Shown: piece after piece, positions 23,392 through 37,459 of the stretch
Numbering within the stretch: position 1 is the first letter of the stretch
Layout: each line of letters starts with the position of its first letter
Source of the DNA: Sipunculus nudus
Lineage: Eukaryota > Annelida > Sipuncula > Golfingiida > Sipunculidae
Length of the DNA: 64,000 nucleotides
Reading direction: 5' to 3'
Assembly: GCA_026874595.1 (NCBI GenBank)
Contig: CM049311.1
Span: 32,383,176-32,447,175 of the forward strand
Translations under genes and position numbers: made by a program
The notes under the pieces: generated by a model
What the model saw: only the letters and a program-made list of their open reading frames with translations
Database searches by the model: none
What the model was told of the DNA's origin: nothing

Positions 23392-23411
23392 GGGGGGGGG
23401 GGGGGGGGGGG
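23392..23411 (+). repeat. Poly-G tract, 20 bases
   Basis: Twenty consecutive G. Similar tracts lie at 40313-40333 (G, 21), 27641-27655 (C, 15) and 25725-25737 (C, 13). Long G/C homopolymers are unusual in such AT-rich DNA. Confidence 0.9.
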
Positions 23412-23989
23412 TCGGAATTGGGTCAAAATCATGCTTTAGGCTTCATGCATACTGTTACTGTACCTTTAGCTTACACTGTAACAAGCTTTGGTGCTGAGGA
23501 GGGACATGTAGTTCACTGCATGACAGTTACTGATCTTTGATACTGTGGATATTTGTGGTGAACATGACTTGGGTTTATTATATTAGTGAAGGTAGCAAGT
23601 CCATGGATGTATATACTAAATGGATGAAGTGACCAGTCATCATGTGTCATTTGATTCCAGTGGCCTGTCCATATATGCATAGAGAGGTAACTTTGAAAAT
23701 TCAGGCACTCAGTCAGTCAGACTTACCTGTACCTGCTAATATAAGGTGTTGTGTTACATGTAAATGGGAAACACGGAATTCTGTTCATTTATTCAGCAGG
23801 GCTGTATTTATGTAATTTACCAAGAGTTTAAGGTATTTTTGAATATGACATGTTTGATAAGTTATCACAAAATGAGTGGTAAAATTTTGTACTGTACTGG
23901 CAGAGTAATGAAATTAGGTTATTTTGACATGTTCAAGTTTTTGGATTATTTTCAAGGTGTATATGCATGTGCTAAATTAGAAATTCTTG
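23412..23989. other. Intron-like DNA, no supported gene
   Basis: An 80-codon open frame at 23764-24006 lacks splice or composition support. Confidence 0.5.
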
Positions 23990-24131
23990 GACTGATGATT
24001 GATTGATCGACTGACGGATTGATTGCCTGATTGATTTGTTAAATGATTGATTGATTCCTTCCTCCCCATCTTTATTTCTTCCTTCCTTCATTCTTTGATT
24101 AATTAATTCATTCATTCATTCTTTGTTGTGA

Positions 24132-24167
<36 letters not shown>

Positions 24168-24345
24168 CATTCATTCATTCATTCAATCATTTACTGATTG
24201 ATTTATGGATGGATGGATTGATTGATTCATTGGTTGGTTCTTTGTTTGTTCATTCATTCATTTATTCATTCATTCATCCATTCATTCATTCATTTATTTT
24301 ATCTATTCATTCATTCATTCATTTATTCATTCATTCAGAATCAAT
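23990..24345. repeat. Compound GATT / ATTC tetranucleotide microsatellite
   Basis: Tracts of GATT are followed by ATTC with interruptions (CTTCCTTC, GGTT), switching motif near 24167. Open frames rich in His, Ser, Phe and Ile here are simple-repeat artefacts. Confidence 0.9.
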
Positions 24346-27300
24346 ACATTAACATGATTCTAGTCTGTAAAGTAAGTATAGCATGACCTTAAGTTTGTGA
24401 ACTAAGATCCTATAAAGTTGTGATGGTCTTGTACTTAAATGTCAGCTCTCATATTGTTGTTTAGATAAGCTCATATAATAGGTTATTTGTCCTCTGCTGG
24501 CCCTTGTCTAACTTCATAAGTAACAATGGACCCGACCAAGGTTATAATTCAGAGTATGCTAGATTTATGATCATCCCTGGTTTATTCATACTCCAAGCAA
24601 GTGTGTGGGTGACTTGGTCAGGGCAAGGGTTTGGATGAGCTACTTCTCTTCAGCTGGTGAGCTTGAGAACTCTTCTTGAATGTTGACAATGGTTGATAAC
24701 TGCTATCAGTAAACAAAGTTAAGATGTTCCTAGCTGGATGGTTCTTGATCCAAATATACGGATCTCCTTTATAGAAATATAAGCATGTTTCTTACTGACT
24801 ATGGTTCTAGAAAGTTCCCTAAAGATGGTTTCCTCCACACTACTCTCTGTGTCTCACTGTCTTTCCTGCTGTCTGCTTGTCTCCTCCGTCTACTCACAGT
24901 CTACCTACAGTCTCTGATGATTTGACCCACCGACACATACTCTGCCTATTTGACTGTTTCTATCATATAAATGCCCTCTTAGTTTGCAAGACTATGATGT
25001 TTTATGCGAACATACAACATAAGTTTTGGATCTGTAAATTTAAATTAATCCTTGACCTAGCGATTGACCTAGATGATACATTATTGGTTTTTATTTGTAT
25101 TATTAAATTATTTTTCAGTGTCTGATTATGTAAGTTTGATATATCTGTGTATAATTTTACTTCTGTATGGTTGGGCGATTTTGGCCCCACACTGTTCTTG
25201 GGCAGCTTCTTGTCCCCTTTTTCTTGAATTAAATTTATTAATAAAATTTGTTCATACGGCCTTTTGGCCCGTATTCACCAATACATTGTTATACTCCTTT
25301 GTGTGTTGGAAAGTGTGTGTGAGCATAAATGCACATACTTGACCAACACTCACAAAGATCCTATTGGTACACTTTAAACAAATAATAATTAAATCCTAAA
25401 AGCTGCCTTTGGGATATCTGATGAACTAACTCGCTCTACTTGTAAAACAAAGACCAGTGAGCTAATTAAAAAAACTTAATTGCTGATGGCCAGACATGTC
25501 ATCACATGTTTGAAAGAGCATGACATGATTGTGACCTCAGTTTACACTTTGTGACCATACTCTCATCAGTTGTAGTAAAAGATCAGCGCACAGTAATTAA
25601 ACTACACATTGATGAGTTCTTTCTCTGAATAAACTGTGTATCATAGAAACTATTCTGTTGTAGACTACTGGGTAATCGGATAAAGTTGTATGCTGGGGCA
25701 TATCCAGAGGGGTGCTACAAAGCGCCCCCCCCCCCCCACACACACATACAAACATCTGACTTTGCATGTAATATTCAGGAAAAACTTACCAGATGCTAGG
25801 AAAGTTATGGTATGAAAACAATTATAGAACATTAAATATTAGTCCAGTTTCACTGCTGTACAATTTATCTGCAACAATTTATACATAGAGATTTCTCCCA
25901 GGTACATTATTTCTGAATCTGTCATGAGATAACTAAGAATATGGAGATAAGGAATCATGTATGCATCCCAAACTATTGATTAATACGTTGCTTGTAGGAA
26001 TTCACTCTTTTTTTCAGCCATTCTCAGTTTTCATTACTGCTCCAGCAACTGTTTTTCTTGTTTTGAGTATTAAAAATGTTGCTAGAATATTGAAATTCTA
26101 GGGTGCTTCTTTGCAGAATCTAAAATTATCTTGGATTATGCCTGAAAATTTCAATCTCGCCTGTCTCGTACAATTTTTACAGTTTTTGGTCACACATATA
26201 TCATCACACACACACACACATATATATATGTTATGCCAAAAAGTGAAATTGCCTAATCCATGAAATGGGCAAAATTGGCTTCCCAATTCATGAAATGGGC
26301 GTATTTAAAACTGAGAATTTCTGCTTGATTCTGGTCATGCATAAATGGCATTATTATCAATATCAGCCATATCAACATGGTTATACATGCAAACATAATA
26401 CTATTTTTTATCAAATAAAGAAAAAAAATTGATTATCTCAATTTATATTTTATTTTTTTTTAGTCACAATGGGGATTAATCCGTGAGAATTTTTATTAAA
26501 TTTTCCCTTATAATTGTAAGGAATATAATAAGGAAGATCTTGGGTTCTTTATTTAGAATACTTAATGACCAGCCAGAGTCTCACAATATATGTTTTAGCG
26601 TAAATATTTCAGTCGTTTAATGTCGATCGAGTTCTTCACACTTGGTGTACAGTAGTATCTTAACAGTCCTGTTTATCTAAGATATTTGTCAGTACTAAGA
26701 AAAAAAAAAGAAATTATAAAAATAAAGTATATTTCAATGATATGTTTAATTTGTAATATATATTAAACAAGTTGAAGAAATTTATGCTCACAATATGTAA
26801 TATGTTATTATATTTTATATGGTTAAATTAAACTTTATTTGATAAGAAATGTGCTCAAAAATGTGTATAAAAATCACAGTCATACAAGAATATTTGCACT
26901 CTTTTTCTGTACCTTGAGCAAAATATTTATATACATGTTAATAAATACTACCAAAATATTGATAGGTATGTTATTTAGTTTGTAAATGGTAAATATAGTG
27001 TACTTTAAATAAATGGCAGAAACAAACGACAAACAAAATGTGTACATAGTACTAACTTTCAGTTTAGATTGAGTAGGTTATTTGATGGTTAAATCAACTG
27101 AGTGAACAGATTCATAGTTTTTAGATATGAAACTGACAGAAACCAGTAACTTAAAATATATGTTTCTTAAAAAATAAAATGTAACTAATTAAAATAGAAC
27201 TGTGATATATATCTTAATAATATATAATAATATATACCTAAAAAATGTTTGATAAAGTATAAATATCTGATTCAAAACTAAATACAAAATTTAAAATCTG

Positions 27301-28109
27301 ACATTATAGAGAGTGCTTAATACATGGATTGTTTAATATTTTCAGAAATAAACACATTATTTTAAGAAACATACAAATTTGTACTTAAACTGCATAATAT
27401 ATACCGGTACAGACTTTTTGGTCATTTGTTCAATCATGCTTGACTTTTATATACTATTTTGCATGTGCTGTTTTAAAGTATAACACTTTTGACATGCACA
27501 TGGAACCATGCATCAATATTAATTCATGCTCTTGAAAGGGTAGGGAATGATTTATAAATAATTTCACATTTGGGGTTTATCATATATACATTTATATGCA
27601 TGTGTGTAGACCCTTTGCCCAGAGGTATTTCTGCAGCCAACCCCCCCCCCCCCCCTTCTTTTGTAAATCCTGTCCATGGTATTAGCTAATGCAAATTAAG
27701 TGGATAAAATGTGTGAGATATTATATCAAATTATATTGTTCCACAAATATTACATGACATTGCAGGTTAATGCAATATGTGGTCATCAAATTATGTTATC
27801 TGAGTACACAGTTTTAGCGTGATATTGTGATACAAACATTTTGTATTAAGTGATTAAATTGTATTAGTACTGGTTTATTGTGATGTATTTCTGATTTTAT
27901 CTGTCCGTCAGTATAAAATTAGTTATCTGAAAAGAACCAATGAACATAGTGTGAGTATAAAGTATACCAGATGTTATTGTATTATACCAGTCCATAGATA
28001 TAAATTAAATCATATTATCTCACACATTGCTCAGAGGTTTTCTTAATGAATAATGAAAGGGACGTTATGAGGATAAACATTGAGTTAGTATGAATACAAA
28101 TGGTAATTG
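24346..28109. other. Intron-like DNA, no supported gene
   Basis: Mostly AT-rich, especially 26400-27600. A hairpin, ATACGGCCTTTTGGCCCGTAT, at about 25254-25274 follows AATAAA-containing sequence and may be the end of an unclassified mobile element. C homopolymers lie at 25725 and 27641, and a CA run at about 26206-26219. Confidence 0.5.
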
Positions 28110-31100
28110 GATCCACAGACTATACTATGGTTTCATGATGGTCCCTGACCGCTGTTGCAGATAACATTTATTAGATCCCAAGACTATACTATGGTTTAAG
28201 GACAGTCCCTGACCGCTGCTGCAGTTAACAGTTATTGGATCCCCAGACTATACTATGGTTTCATGACGGTCTCTGACTGCTGTTGCAGATAACAGTTATT
28301 GGATCCCCAGACTATACTATGGTTTCATGACTGTCCTTGACCACTGTTGCAGACAACAGTTATTGGATCCCCAGACTATACTATGGTTTAAGGACAGTCC
28401 CTGACCACTGTTGCAGATAACAGTTATTGGATCCCAAGACTATACTATGGTTTAAGGACAGTCCCTGACTGCTGTTGCAGATAACAGTTATTGGATCCCA
28501 AGACTATACTATGGTTTCATGATGGTCCCTGACCGCTGCTGCAGATAATAGTTATTGGATCCCCAGACTATACTATGGTTTCATGACGGTCTCTGACCAC
28601 TGTTGCAGATAACAGTTATTGTATCCACAGACTATACTATGGTTTAATGATGGTCCCTGACCGCTGCTGCAGATAACAGTTATTGGATCCCCAGACTATA
28701 CTATGGTTTCATGACGGTCTCTGACCACTGTTGCAGATAACAGTTATTGGATCCCCAGACTATACTATGGTTTAATGATGGTCCCTGACCGCTGCTGCAG
28801 ATAACAGTTATTGGATCCCCAGACTATACGATGGTTTAATGATGGTCTCTGACTGCTGTTGCAGATAACAGTTATTGGATCCCAAGACTATACTATGGTT
28901 TCATGATGGTCCCTGACGGCTGCTGCAGATAACAGTTATTGGATCCCCAGACTATACTATGGTTTCATGACTGTCTCTGACCACTGTTGCAGATAACAGT
29001 TATTTGATCCCCAGACTATACTATGGTTTCATGACGGTCTCTGACCACTGTTGCAGATAACAGTTATTGGATCCCCAGACTATACTATGGTTTCATGATG
29101 GTCCCTGACCACTGCTGAAGATAACAGTTATTGGATCCCCAGACTATACTATGGTTTAATGACGGTCTCTGACTGCTGTTACAGATAACAGTTATTGGAT
29201 CCCCAGACTATACTATGGTTTCATGACGGTCTCTGACCACTGTTGCAGATCAGTTATAGGATCCCCAGACTATACTATGGTTTAATGACGGTCCCTGACC
29301 GCTGTTGCAGATAACAGTTATTGGATCCCCAGACTATACTATGGTTTCATGACGGTCTCTGACTGCTGTTGCAGATAACAGTTATTGGGGTCCCAGACTA
29401 TACTATGGTTTAATGACGGTCTCTGACTGCTGTTGCAGATAACAGTTATTGGATCCCCAGACTATACTATGGTTTAATGATGGTCCCTGACCGCTGCTGC
29501 AGATAACAGTTATTGGATCCCCAGACTATACTTTGGTTTCATGACGGTCTCTGACCACTGTTGCAGATAACAGTTATTGGATCCCCAGACTATACTATGG
29601 TTTCATGACGGTCTCTGACCACTGTTGCAGATAACAGTTATTGGATCCCCAGACTATTCTATGGTTTCATGACGGTCTCTGACTGCTGTTGCAGATAACA
29701 GTTATTGGGGTCCCAGACTATACTATGGTTTAATGACGGTCTCTGACTGCTGTTGCAGATAACAGTTATTGGGTCCCTAGACTATACTATGGTTTCATGA
29801 TGGTCCCTGACTGCTGCTGAAGATAACAGTTATTGGATCCCCAGACTATACTATGGTTTAATGACGGTCTCTGACTGCTGTTGCAGATAACAGTTATTGG
29901 ATCCCCAGACTATACTATGGTTTAATGACGGTCTCTGACTGCTGCTGCAGATAACAGTTATTGGATCCCCAGACCATACTATGGTTTAATGACGGTCCCT
30001 GACTGCTGCTGCAGGTAACAGTTATTGGATCCCCAGACTATACTATGGTTTAATGACGGTCCCTGACTGCTGCTGCAGGTAACAGTTATTGGATCCCCAG
30101 ACTATACTATGGTTTAATGACGGTCTCTGACTGCTGCTGCAGGTAACAGTTATTGGATCCCCAGACTATACTATGGTTTCATGACGGTCTCTGACTGCTG
30201 CTGCAGATAACAGTTATTGGAACCCCAGACTATACTATGGTTTAATGACAGTCCCTGACCGCTGTTGCAGATAACAGTTATTGGATCCCCAGACTATACT
30301 ATGGTTTCATGACGGTCTCTGACCACTGTTGCAGATAACAGTTATTGGATCCCCAGACTATACTATGGTTTAATGACGGTCTCTGACCACTGTTGCAGAT
30401 AACAGTTATTGGATCCCCAGACTATACTATGGTTTCATGACGGTCTCTGACCACTGTTGCAGATTACAGTTATTGGATCCCCAGACTATACTATGGTTTA
30501 ATGACGGTCTCTGACCACTGTTGCAGATAACAGTTATTGGGGTCCCAGACTATACTATGGTTTAATGACGGTCTCTGACTGCTGTTGCAGATAACAGTTA
30601 TTGGGTCCCTAGACTATACTATGGTTTCATGATGGTCCCTGACTGCTGCTGAAGATAACAGTTATTGGATCCCCAGACTATACTATGGTTTAATGACGGT
30701 CTCTGACTGCTGTTGCAGATAACAGTTATTGGATCCCCAGACTATACTATGGTTTAATGACGGTCTCTGACTGCTGCTGCAGATAACAGTTATTGGATCC
30801 CCAGACCATACTATGGTTTAATGACGGTCCCTGACTGCTGCTGCAGGTAACAGTTATTGGATCCCCAGACTATACTATGGTTTAATGACGGTCCCTGACT
30901 GCTGCTGCAGGTAACAGTTATTGGATCCCCAGACTATACTATGGTTTAATGACGGTCTCTGACTGCTGCTGCAGGTAACAGTTATTGGATCCCCAGACTA
31001 TACTATGGTTTCATGACGGTCTCTGACTGCTGCTGCAGATAACAGTTATTGGAACCCCAGACTATACTATGGTTTAATGACAGTCCCTGACCGCTGTTGC

Positions 31101-32943
31101 AGATAACAGTTATTGGATCCCCAGACTATACTATGGTTTCATGACGGTCTCTGACCACTGTTGCAGATAACAGTTATTGGATCCCCAGACTATACTATGG
31201 TTTAATGACGGTCTCTGACCACTGTTGCAGATAACAGTTATTGGATCCCCAGACTATACTATGGTTTCATGACGGTCTCTGACCACTGTTGCAGATTACA
31301 GTTATTGGATCCCCAGACTATACTATGGTTTAATGACGGTCTCTGACCACTGTTGCAGATAACAGTTATTTGATCCCCAGACTCTACTATGGTTTCATGA
31401 CGGTCTCTGACCACTGTTGCAGATAACAGTTATTGGATCCCCAGACTATACTATGGTTTCATGATGGTCCCTGACCACTGCTGAAGATAACAGTTATTGG
31501 ATCCCCAGACTATACTATGGTTTAATGACGGTCTCTGACTGCTGTTACAGATAACAGTTATTGGATCCCCAGACTATACTATGGTTTCATGACGGTCTCT
31601 GACCACTGTTGCAGATAACAGTTATAGGATCCCCAGACTATACTATGGTTTAATGACGGTCCCTGACCGCTGTTGCAGATAACAGTTATTGGATCCCCAG
31701 ACTATACTATGGTTTCATGACGGTCTCTGACTGCTGTTGCAGATAACAGTTATTGGGGTCCCAGACTATACTATGGTTTAATGACGGTCTCTGACTGCTG
31801 TTGCAGATAACAGTTATTGGATCCCCAGACTATACTATGGTTTAATAATGGTCCCTGACCGCTGCTGCAGATAACAGTTATTGGATCCCCAGACTATACT
31901 TTGGTTTCATGACGGTCTCTGACCACTGTTGCAGATAACAGTTATTGGATCCCCAGACTATACTATGGTTTCATGACGGTCTCTGACCACTGTTGCAGAT
32001 AACAGTTATTGGATCCCCAGACTATACTATGGTTTCATGACGGTCTCTGACTGCTGTTGTAGATAACAGTTATTGGGGTCCCAGACTATACTATGGTTTA
32101 ATGACGGTCTCTGACTGCTGTTGCAGATAACAGTTATTGGATCCCCAGACTATACTTTGGTTTCATGATGGTCCCTGACCGCTGCTGAAGATAACAGTTA
32201 TTGGATCCCCAGACTATACTATGGTTTAATGACGGTCTCTGACTGCTGTTGCAGATAACAGTTATTGGATCCCCAGACTATACTATGGTTTAATGACGGT
32301 CTCTGACTGCTGTTGCAGATAACAGTTATTGGATCCCCAGACCATACTATGGTTTAATGACGGTCTCTGACTGCTGCTGCAGGTAACAGTTATTGGATCC
32401 CCAGACTATACTATGGTTTAATGACGGTCCCTGACTGCTGCTGCAGGTAACAGTTATTGGATCCCCAGACTATACTATGGTTTAATGACGGTCTCTGACT
32501 GCTGCTGCAGGTAACAGTTATTGGATCCCCAGACTATACTATGGTTTAATGACGGTCTCTGACTGCTGCTGCAGGTAACAGTTATTGGATCCCCAGACTA
32601 TACTATGGTTTAATGACGGTCTCTGACTGCTGCTGCAGATAACAGTTATTGGATCCCCAGACTATACTATGGTTTAATGACAGTCCCTGACCGCTGTTGC
32701 AGATAACAGTTATTGGATCCCCAGACTATACTATGGTTTCATGACGGTCTCTGACCACTGTTGCAGATAACAGTTATTGGATCCCCAGACTATACTATGG
32801 TTTAATGACGGTCTCTGGCCGCTGCTGCAGGTAACAGTTATTGGATCCCCAGACTAAACTATGGTTTAATGATGGTCTCTGGCCGCTGCTGCAGGTAACA
32901 GTTATTGGATCCCCAGACTAAACTATGGTTTAATGACGGTCCC
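28110..32943. repeat. 64-bp satellite array, about 75 copies, with higher-order duplications
   Basis: The unit is 64 bp with landmarks GGATCCCCAGACTATACTAT, GGTTTMATGACGGTCTCTGA and TGCAGATAACAGTTATT. Variants alternate at a few sites (TTCATG/TTAATG, GGTCTC/GGTCCC, CCACTG/CTGCTG). Rare diagnostic variants recur at fixed offsets. TTGGGGTCCC at 29701 and 30533 differ by 832 bp (13 units). TTGGGGTCCC at 29381 and 31749, and GTTATAGG at 29253 and 31621, differ by 2368 bp (37 units). Every unit is closed by stops, so it is non-coding. Confidence 0.95.
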
Positions 32944-33190
32944 TCAGGAGATATTTCTCAGGAGGAATTTGTTATATCAGCCTTAAATTTCACATAATTA
33001 TTCATATTGGATGGCTTTGTTGTATACAAGGCTGATGGCGCTATCTACAATAATTTTTGCACAGTGTATGTCCTTGCTTATTTCTCCGGAGGGGTTTGAT
33101 ATATCAACCTTAAATAGAGCATATGTATAGATCCTTGATAGCTTCATGGTATACAATACTTATGGCGCCACCTACCTTCATTTTGTATTG
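32944..33190. mobile_element. Diverged B-like module flanking the satellite
   Basis: Two half-modules reading CAATAATTTTTGCACAGTGT and ACTTATGGCGCCACCTACCT resemble the B-family layout (CCATTTTTGCACAGC and GGTGGCGCCACCTAC) at the expected spacing but are strongly diverged. The right edge of the 64-bp satellite runs into this relic. Confidence 0.4.
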
Positions 33191-34243
33191 TGTGCACCTA
33201 TGCCAGTATTTCAGCAGTGATATTTTAGTAATTGGTACAAAATGTGTGTTGGTACAAAAAAATTTAATGCATGAATACACAGAACAGTGTGATTTTTGGA
33301 TGTTTGCTAACTGACTTGTTTTGTCTAGGTATTCCAGATTACATTGTTAGAAATGAAAGAAGATTAATTTTAAATTAATATAAATGCAGAATGCTGATAA
33401 ACCCCAATAATAAGGGCCAAGTCCATCCATTTATAAATCTGACACAACTAAAAGTGGATTTAAATTTGGACCAGAGATTTTGTTGCATCTTTGATCATTA
33501 TTTGTGACTTATATTAAATTACTTTGACCCACCAGAATTACCATAATCTTTATGGTATCATGTGATTTTATTTATTAAAACTAAGTGCTAAGCACTAGAA
33601 ATGATAACCACTGTTAAAACATCTAAACAAGTCAGAATTTATATTAATAAAATATTAGCTTTTCAAGCTGTCGCCCAAGCTTCAGTCCATAGATTTAAAC
33701 AAATAGACAAATGTTTGTTCACATACTTTCCTGTAAAAGTTAATTGGTGTAAAACCACCTCAAGATAGGCATAAACTGTGACTACAGTGTCAGTTTTGGC
33801 TTTAGTTCAAGGATAGGTTAGTTGTGTATAAAGCTATAGATTATGAAAAAAAAACACTCTATAACCTATCATGGATGATCGATATAACTGCTTTGGAATT
33901 AACTGTTGATGTGACCAAAATACTGAACAGAAGCAGAACATGATTCCAAGCTTTAATAAACATAAATCATTTGATGCAGAGGCAGACCCATGCAGGTACT
34001 TAACGCACCGTCATAAGTAAACCACAGAGTACCATGTTGTACAATAACCACACAGGGAGCACATAGTGATCATGGAGGCGGCATATGTTACGAGACACTT
34101 GACTTGTGTGTTAATGTGTTTGTTGCTAAGTAGAAAATTATCCAGTGCCAAGTGCATTGTTTGATCTAATGAAGCAGTATATGTATTTTTGGTAGTGCAG
34201 CAAACACACTCATTTGTGGATTTAATTGACTGAAAACCTGGAA
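33191..34243. other. Upstream region of a candidate first exon
   Basis: No obvious TATA box or CpG cluster. GC rises modestly after about 34010. A potential acceptor (GGTAGTGCAG at 34191-34200) could mean the 34244 exon is preceded by a non-coding exon. An in-frame TAA at 34223-34225 closes the frame upstream of the ATG. Confidence 0.4.
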
Positions 34244-34540
34244 ATGCTTCGCCGTTTGCTGAAGATGCCTTGCTGTTTTACAGGGGTGGATATTAAAACA
34301 TCGTCTCCTATAAACATTACGACGACATCACAGACTCACCTGCCGACACCTTCAGTGTTTACACCAAACCCGCCGGTTATCGAGCTCCATGTTAATTCAG
34401 AGCCGGAGGAATCTCCAAAAAGACGGAGAGCGAGCGAAGCTGCATCCATGGAAATCCCCGGTCACACTGACCAGGGCACCCCACAGCTGGTCCGAGTGAG
34501 ACGACTCAATTCTAATGGCTGCCCTGAAACATCTGATGAT
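34244..34540 (+). CDS. Candidate alternative first coding exon (99 codons)
   Basis: The first ATG after the in-frame stop at 34223 opens 99 codons ending in phase 0 at a strong donor, GATGAT|GTGAGT. GC content is well above the surroundings. The protein starts MLRRLLKMPCCF, a short basic/hydrophobic segment with paired Cys that could be a lipid-modified or membrane-contact N-terminus. It continues as a disordered Pro/Ser/Thr region, a basic stretch SPKRRRASEAA (a plausible basophilic kinase or nuclear-import motif) and an acidic end. No domain is recognised. Its phase matches the exon at 58897, as do the exons at 42939 and 58721. If it is preceded by a 5' UTR exon the start codon is unchanged. 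Confidence 0.65.
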
Positions 34541-37179
34541 GTGAGTATATTATTTACTTCAGCAATATTATAGATAATACCTTGATGTTTTAATCTTTGT
34601 CATGGAAGGGCTATAGGTACATTGAGTTTTTGAACATTTTGTTGCACATTAAGTACAGTATAAAATTTTTGTTTAATGTTCATACATCGACAGAAAAGGT
34701 TGAAAACATATTGGACTAGAGGTCTGCAGTTGCAAAAACCTCCCCGTTTTTGTTACATGGGTAAAAAAATAAATATCAGGCCCAAATGTGTCTCCTGTGA
34801 CTATTATGCTCACCAAATATTGCATGGTTTTGGAAAATCAGTATTGTTATGATCTTGGTCCAATATGGGCGGAAGGGAAATAATAAAATCAAGAACAAAA
34901 GTTTCATTGATGGTTTTACAGTCCAGAGGACCTAAGACCCCCCCCCCAAAAAAAAAAAAACAAAAAAACTGATCAGGACCCAATTAATGCTTTTGAAATA
35001 CTCTTCAACCCCTATAACCTCATATACAAGAACCAGAGATGAAGTGTCACGTCATACATAATTACAATGCATAAGGAAGTGTTTTGTATTTAAGTTTAAT
35101 ATTAGCTTTTAGCACAGGAGACTTTTGTTATGCTTTGTTTTAGACTCTTGTGTGAACTGATCATGAAGTGTGATAGCTGTTAACCTACTATCACATAGGA
35201 TGATTTGTTTTACTCTAGTCGGTCTTAATGACTCAGCGAGATGTCCTCAACCATTAACTCTATGTATTCAACTTAAACTACAACAACTTCACAGTTGTAC
35301 GACACAGTTGAATGTTTCACCTGGAGTTGCACAAATCTGGTAGAGGTTCATGGTGAACATTTATGTTACACATACCAGTTGAACATCAAAGTGCCATCTT
35401 CTGGTTGATCATATTAATGACCTATTCATATTAAACCATATTAAACATAACAGTGTTGGGAGCAGCACTGGGCCCTAATAACACCATAACATTTACTGAC
35501 ATTTACTTTTCCTTGATGAATTGGTCACTGGATGTGCCATATTTTTGTAATCATTCCTATCAAAAACTTACTTGCCATTAAATAGTCATCAAATCAACTG
35601 TGTAACTGCAGGTTATTGTTTCTTCCATTCCTCACACTACAGGACAAATTCATGTTCACCCTTAAATTAGAACTCAAGTAAGGGTAATAAACCAGTACAG
35701 AAATGCCTGATTTAGAATTATTTTGTTAATTAGTCTGTTGGTCGCACAAATCATCCTCATATATCAGTCATGTAGGTTCAGAGGTACCTTGTTTGTCAGA
35801 TGTCCTCAAAATTTCTCAAAAAGTTCCAAATTGATGTGGCAAATTCTGCCGGATCCTGGTCCACATTTTTATTTCACTGATGAATAGACCCAAATTGTAG
35901 TTCTTCCTCTTTGGCCCATGGCCCAAAATTTCATCAAAATGCTTTAAGATGATCAAGAGAAAATAGGGGGGACAAACATACAAACACACAAACCCTACTT
36001 ATCACATAACTCTTAGCCACCTTCCAAGGTGGAAGTTACTAGTTACTTGAGCAGGCAAGTTAAGTGGGTCATTATCTTGAGTGGTTATACTGCAATCCTT
36101 GATCAAGGTTTCAGCCTCAAGTGTTCTCCTATCTAGTGACCAGTAAAGTCATCCATTAAGTGTTCTTTTTCAATAGCAGGCCCTTAGGATATGGGGTCTC
36201 CTGATTCGCCCAACTCATTGGTTAGGTATATCAGATTCCACTAGAGGGCATCACGATTCGTGATTGGTACCTGGCATGAAACACCCACTCAATTTTTAAG
36301 CCGGATTAGCATCAGTTGATAAATTTATAATCAACTGTTATATATATTTATGCAGTGTTATGACATATAATATAACTACTTTAAATTTACATAAACATTT
36401 GAATTATATCTCACTGTATTAATTCCTTTTGGCTGAATACAAAAGTTTCAGTGCAAAACTGTCCTAGCACATAGACTTACGTACTATCTATAGTTCACCT
36501 GTTTTATATATTTTCTTATTAATTTGTATGTGAGTACACACATCCAGGTGCGTCTGTTTACCATAAGAAAACTGCATAACCATCAGAGGTTCAACCTTCC
36601 AAATCTGTGACAAATCTTAAAGAGGCCCAATCACCTATATGAGTATTATAAAGTTTATAAAGGTAATCCCTTGGAGCATTCATAAAAATAGGCTAGAAAA
36701 TGTGGATATCACCCCACACAGGCTGCTTGTATTGTTTATATCAAAGAGTTTAAAATATGTGGGGGCCCGCCAAAATAATCAAAACAAATTCAACAAGGGC
36801 ATTTGGCAGCAGATCAGATAAGCCAGAGCTTCACAAATGGCGTTTTGCAACAAGTGACCTTTCTACCTCTGCATATATGCAAAGTACCACCTTATATTTC
36901 ATGTTTTCCCATTTGTCAACATTGCTGTGTTTACAAACATGTTGTTTATAAACATGTTGACACATCCTTCACAAAGGCCTTATATGAACTATTCACAACC
37001 ACAATTTCCTTTAGATCATTTATATATACACACAGGAGGCCAGAAATCATATAAATTCTTTATTCAAAAGGTAGGTGATTGAGCACCTTTAAACAAGGAG
37101 AAGAAGCATGAAGGAAGAAATGCAATAGAAACACAGATTGAAGCTTGAAAAATCTTAAAGGTGCCCATGCACCTACCTT
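34541..37179. other. Intron-like DNA, no supported gene
   Basis: An A/C-rich low-complexity patch lies at about 34937-34967. Small open frames near 36640-37050 overlap one another with no coding signal. Confidence 0.55.
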
Positions 37180-37459
37180 TTGATCTGGGCCTGTCCAGAT
37201 TACAATGCTGTAATGAAAACTTCAGGATTTAAATCTGGTCTGGACTGATTTTAAACTGGGCCAGCCAAGATTAGAATTTTGATCTGGACTGGTCAAGTTT
37301 ACAATCCTCTGGTGGACTGATTTTTAACTGGGCTTTCCCAGACCAGAATCCTAATCTAATCTTAGGCTAGCTTGATTTTATCATCTTAAATCATCTAAAA
37401 CCACAGGATTGTAATCTTGACTAGCCTAGATCAAAATTTTAATCTGGGCCGGTCAGTTA
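37180..37459. repeat. Unclassified internally repetitive segment
   Basis: About 280 bp with repeated and inverted short strings. Examples are TGATCTGGACTGGTCAAG against CTTGACTAGCCTAGATCA, and several variants of TTTTAAACTGGGC. This suggests a small foldback-type repeat. I could not define ends. Confidence 0.35.

Noticed and set aside
28110-32943. CRISPR-like array of regular repeats
   Set aside because: There are no unique spacers. The whole 64-bp unit repeats with sparse variants, in eukaryotic DNA; it is a satellite.
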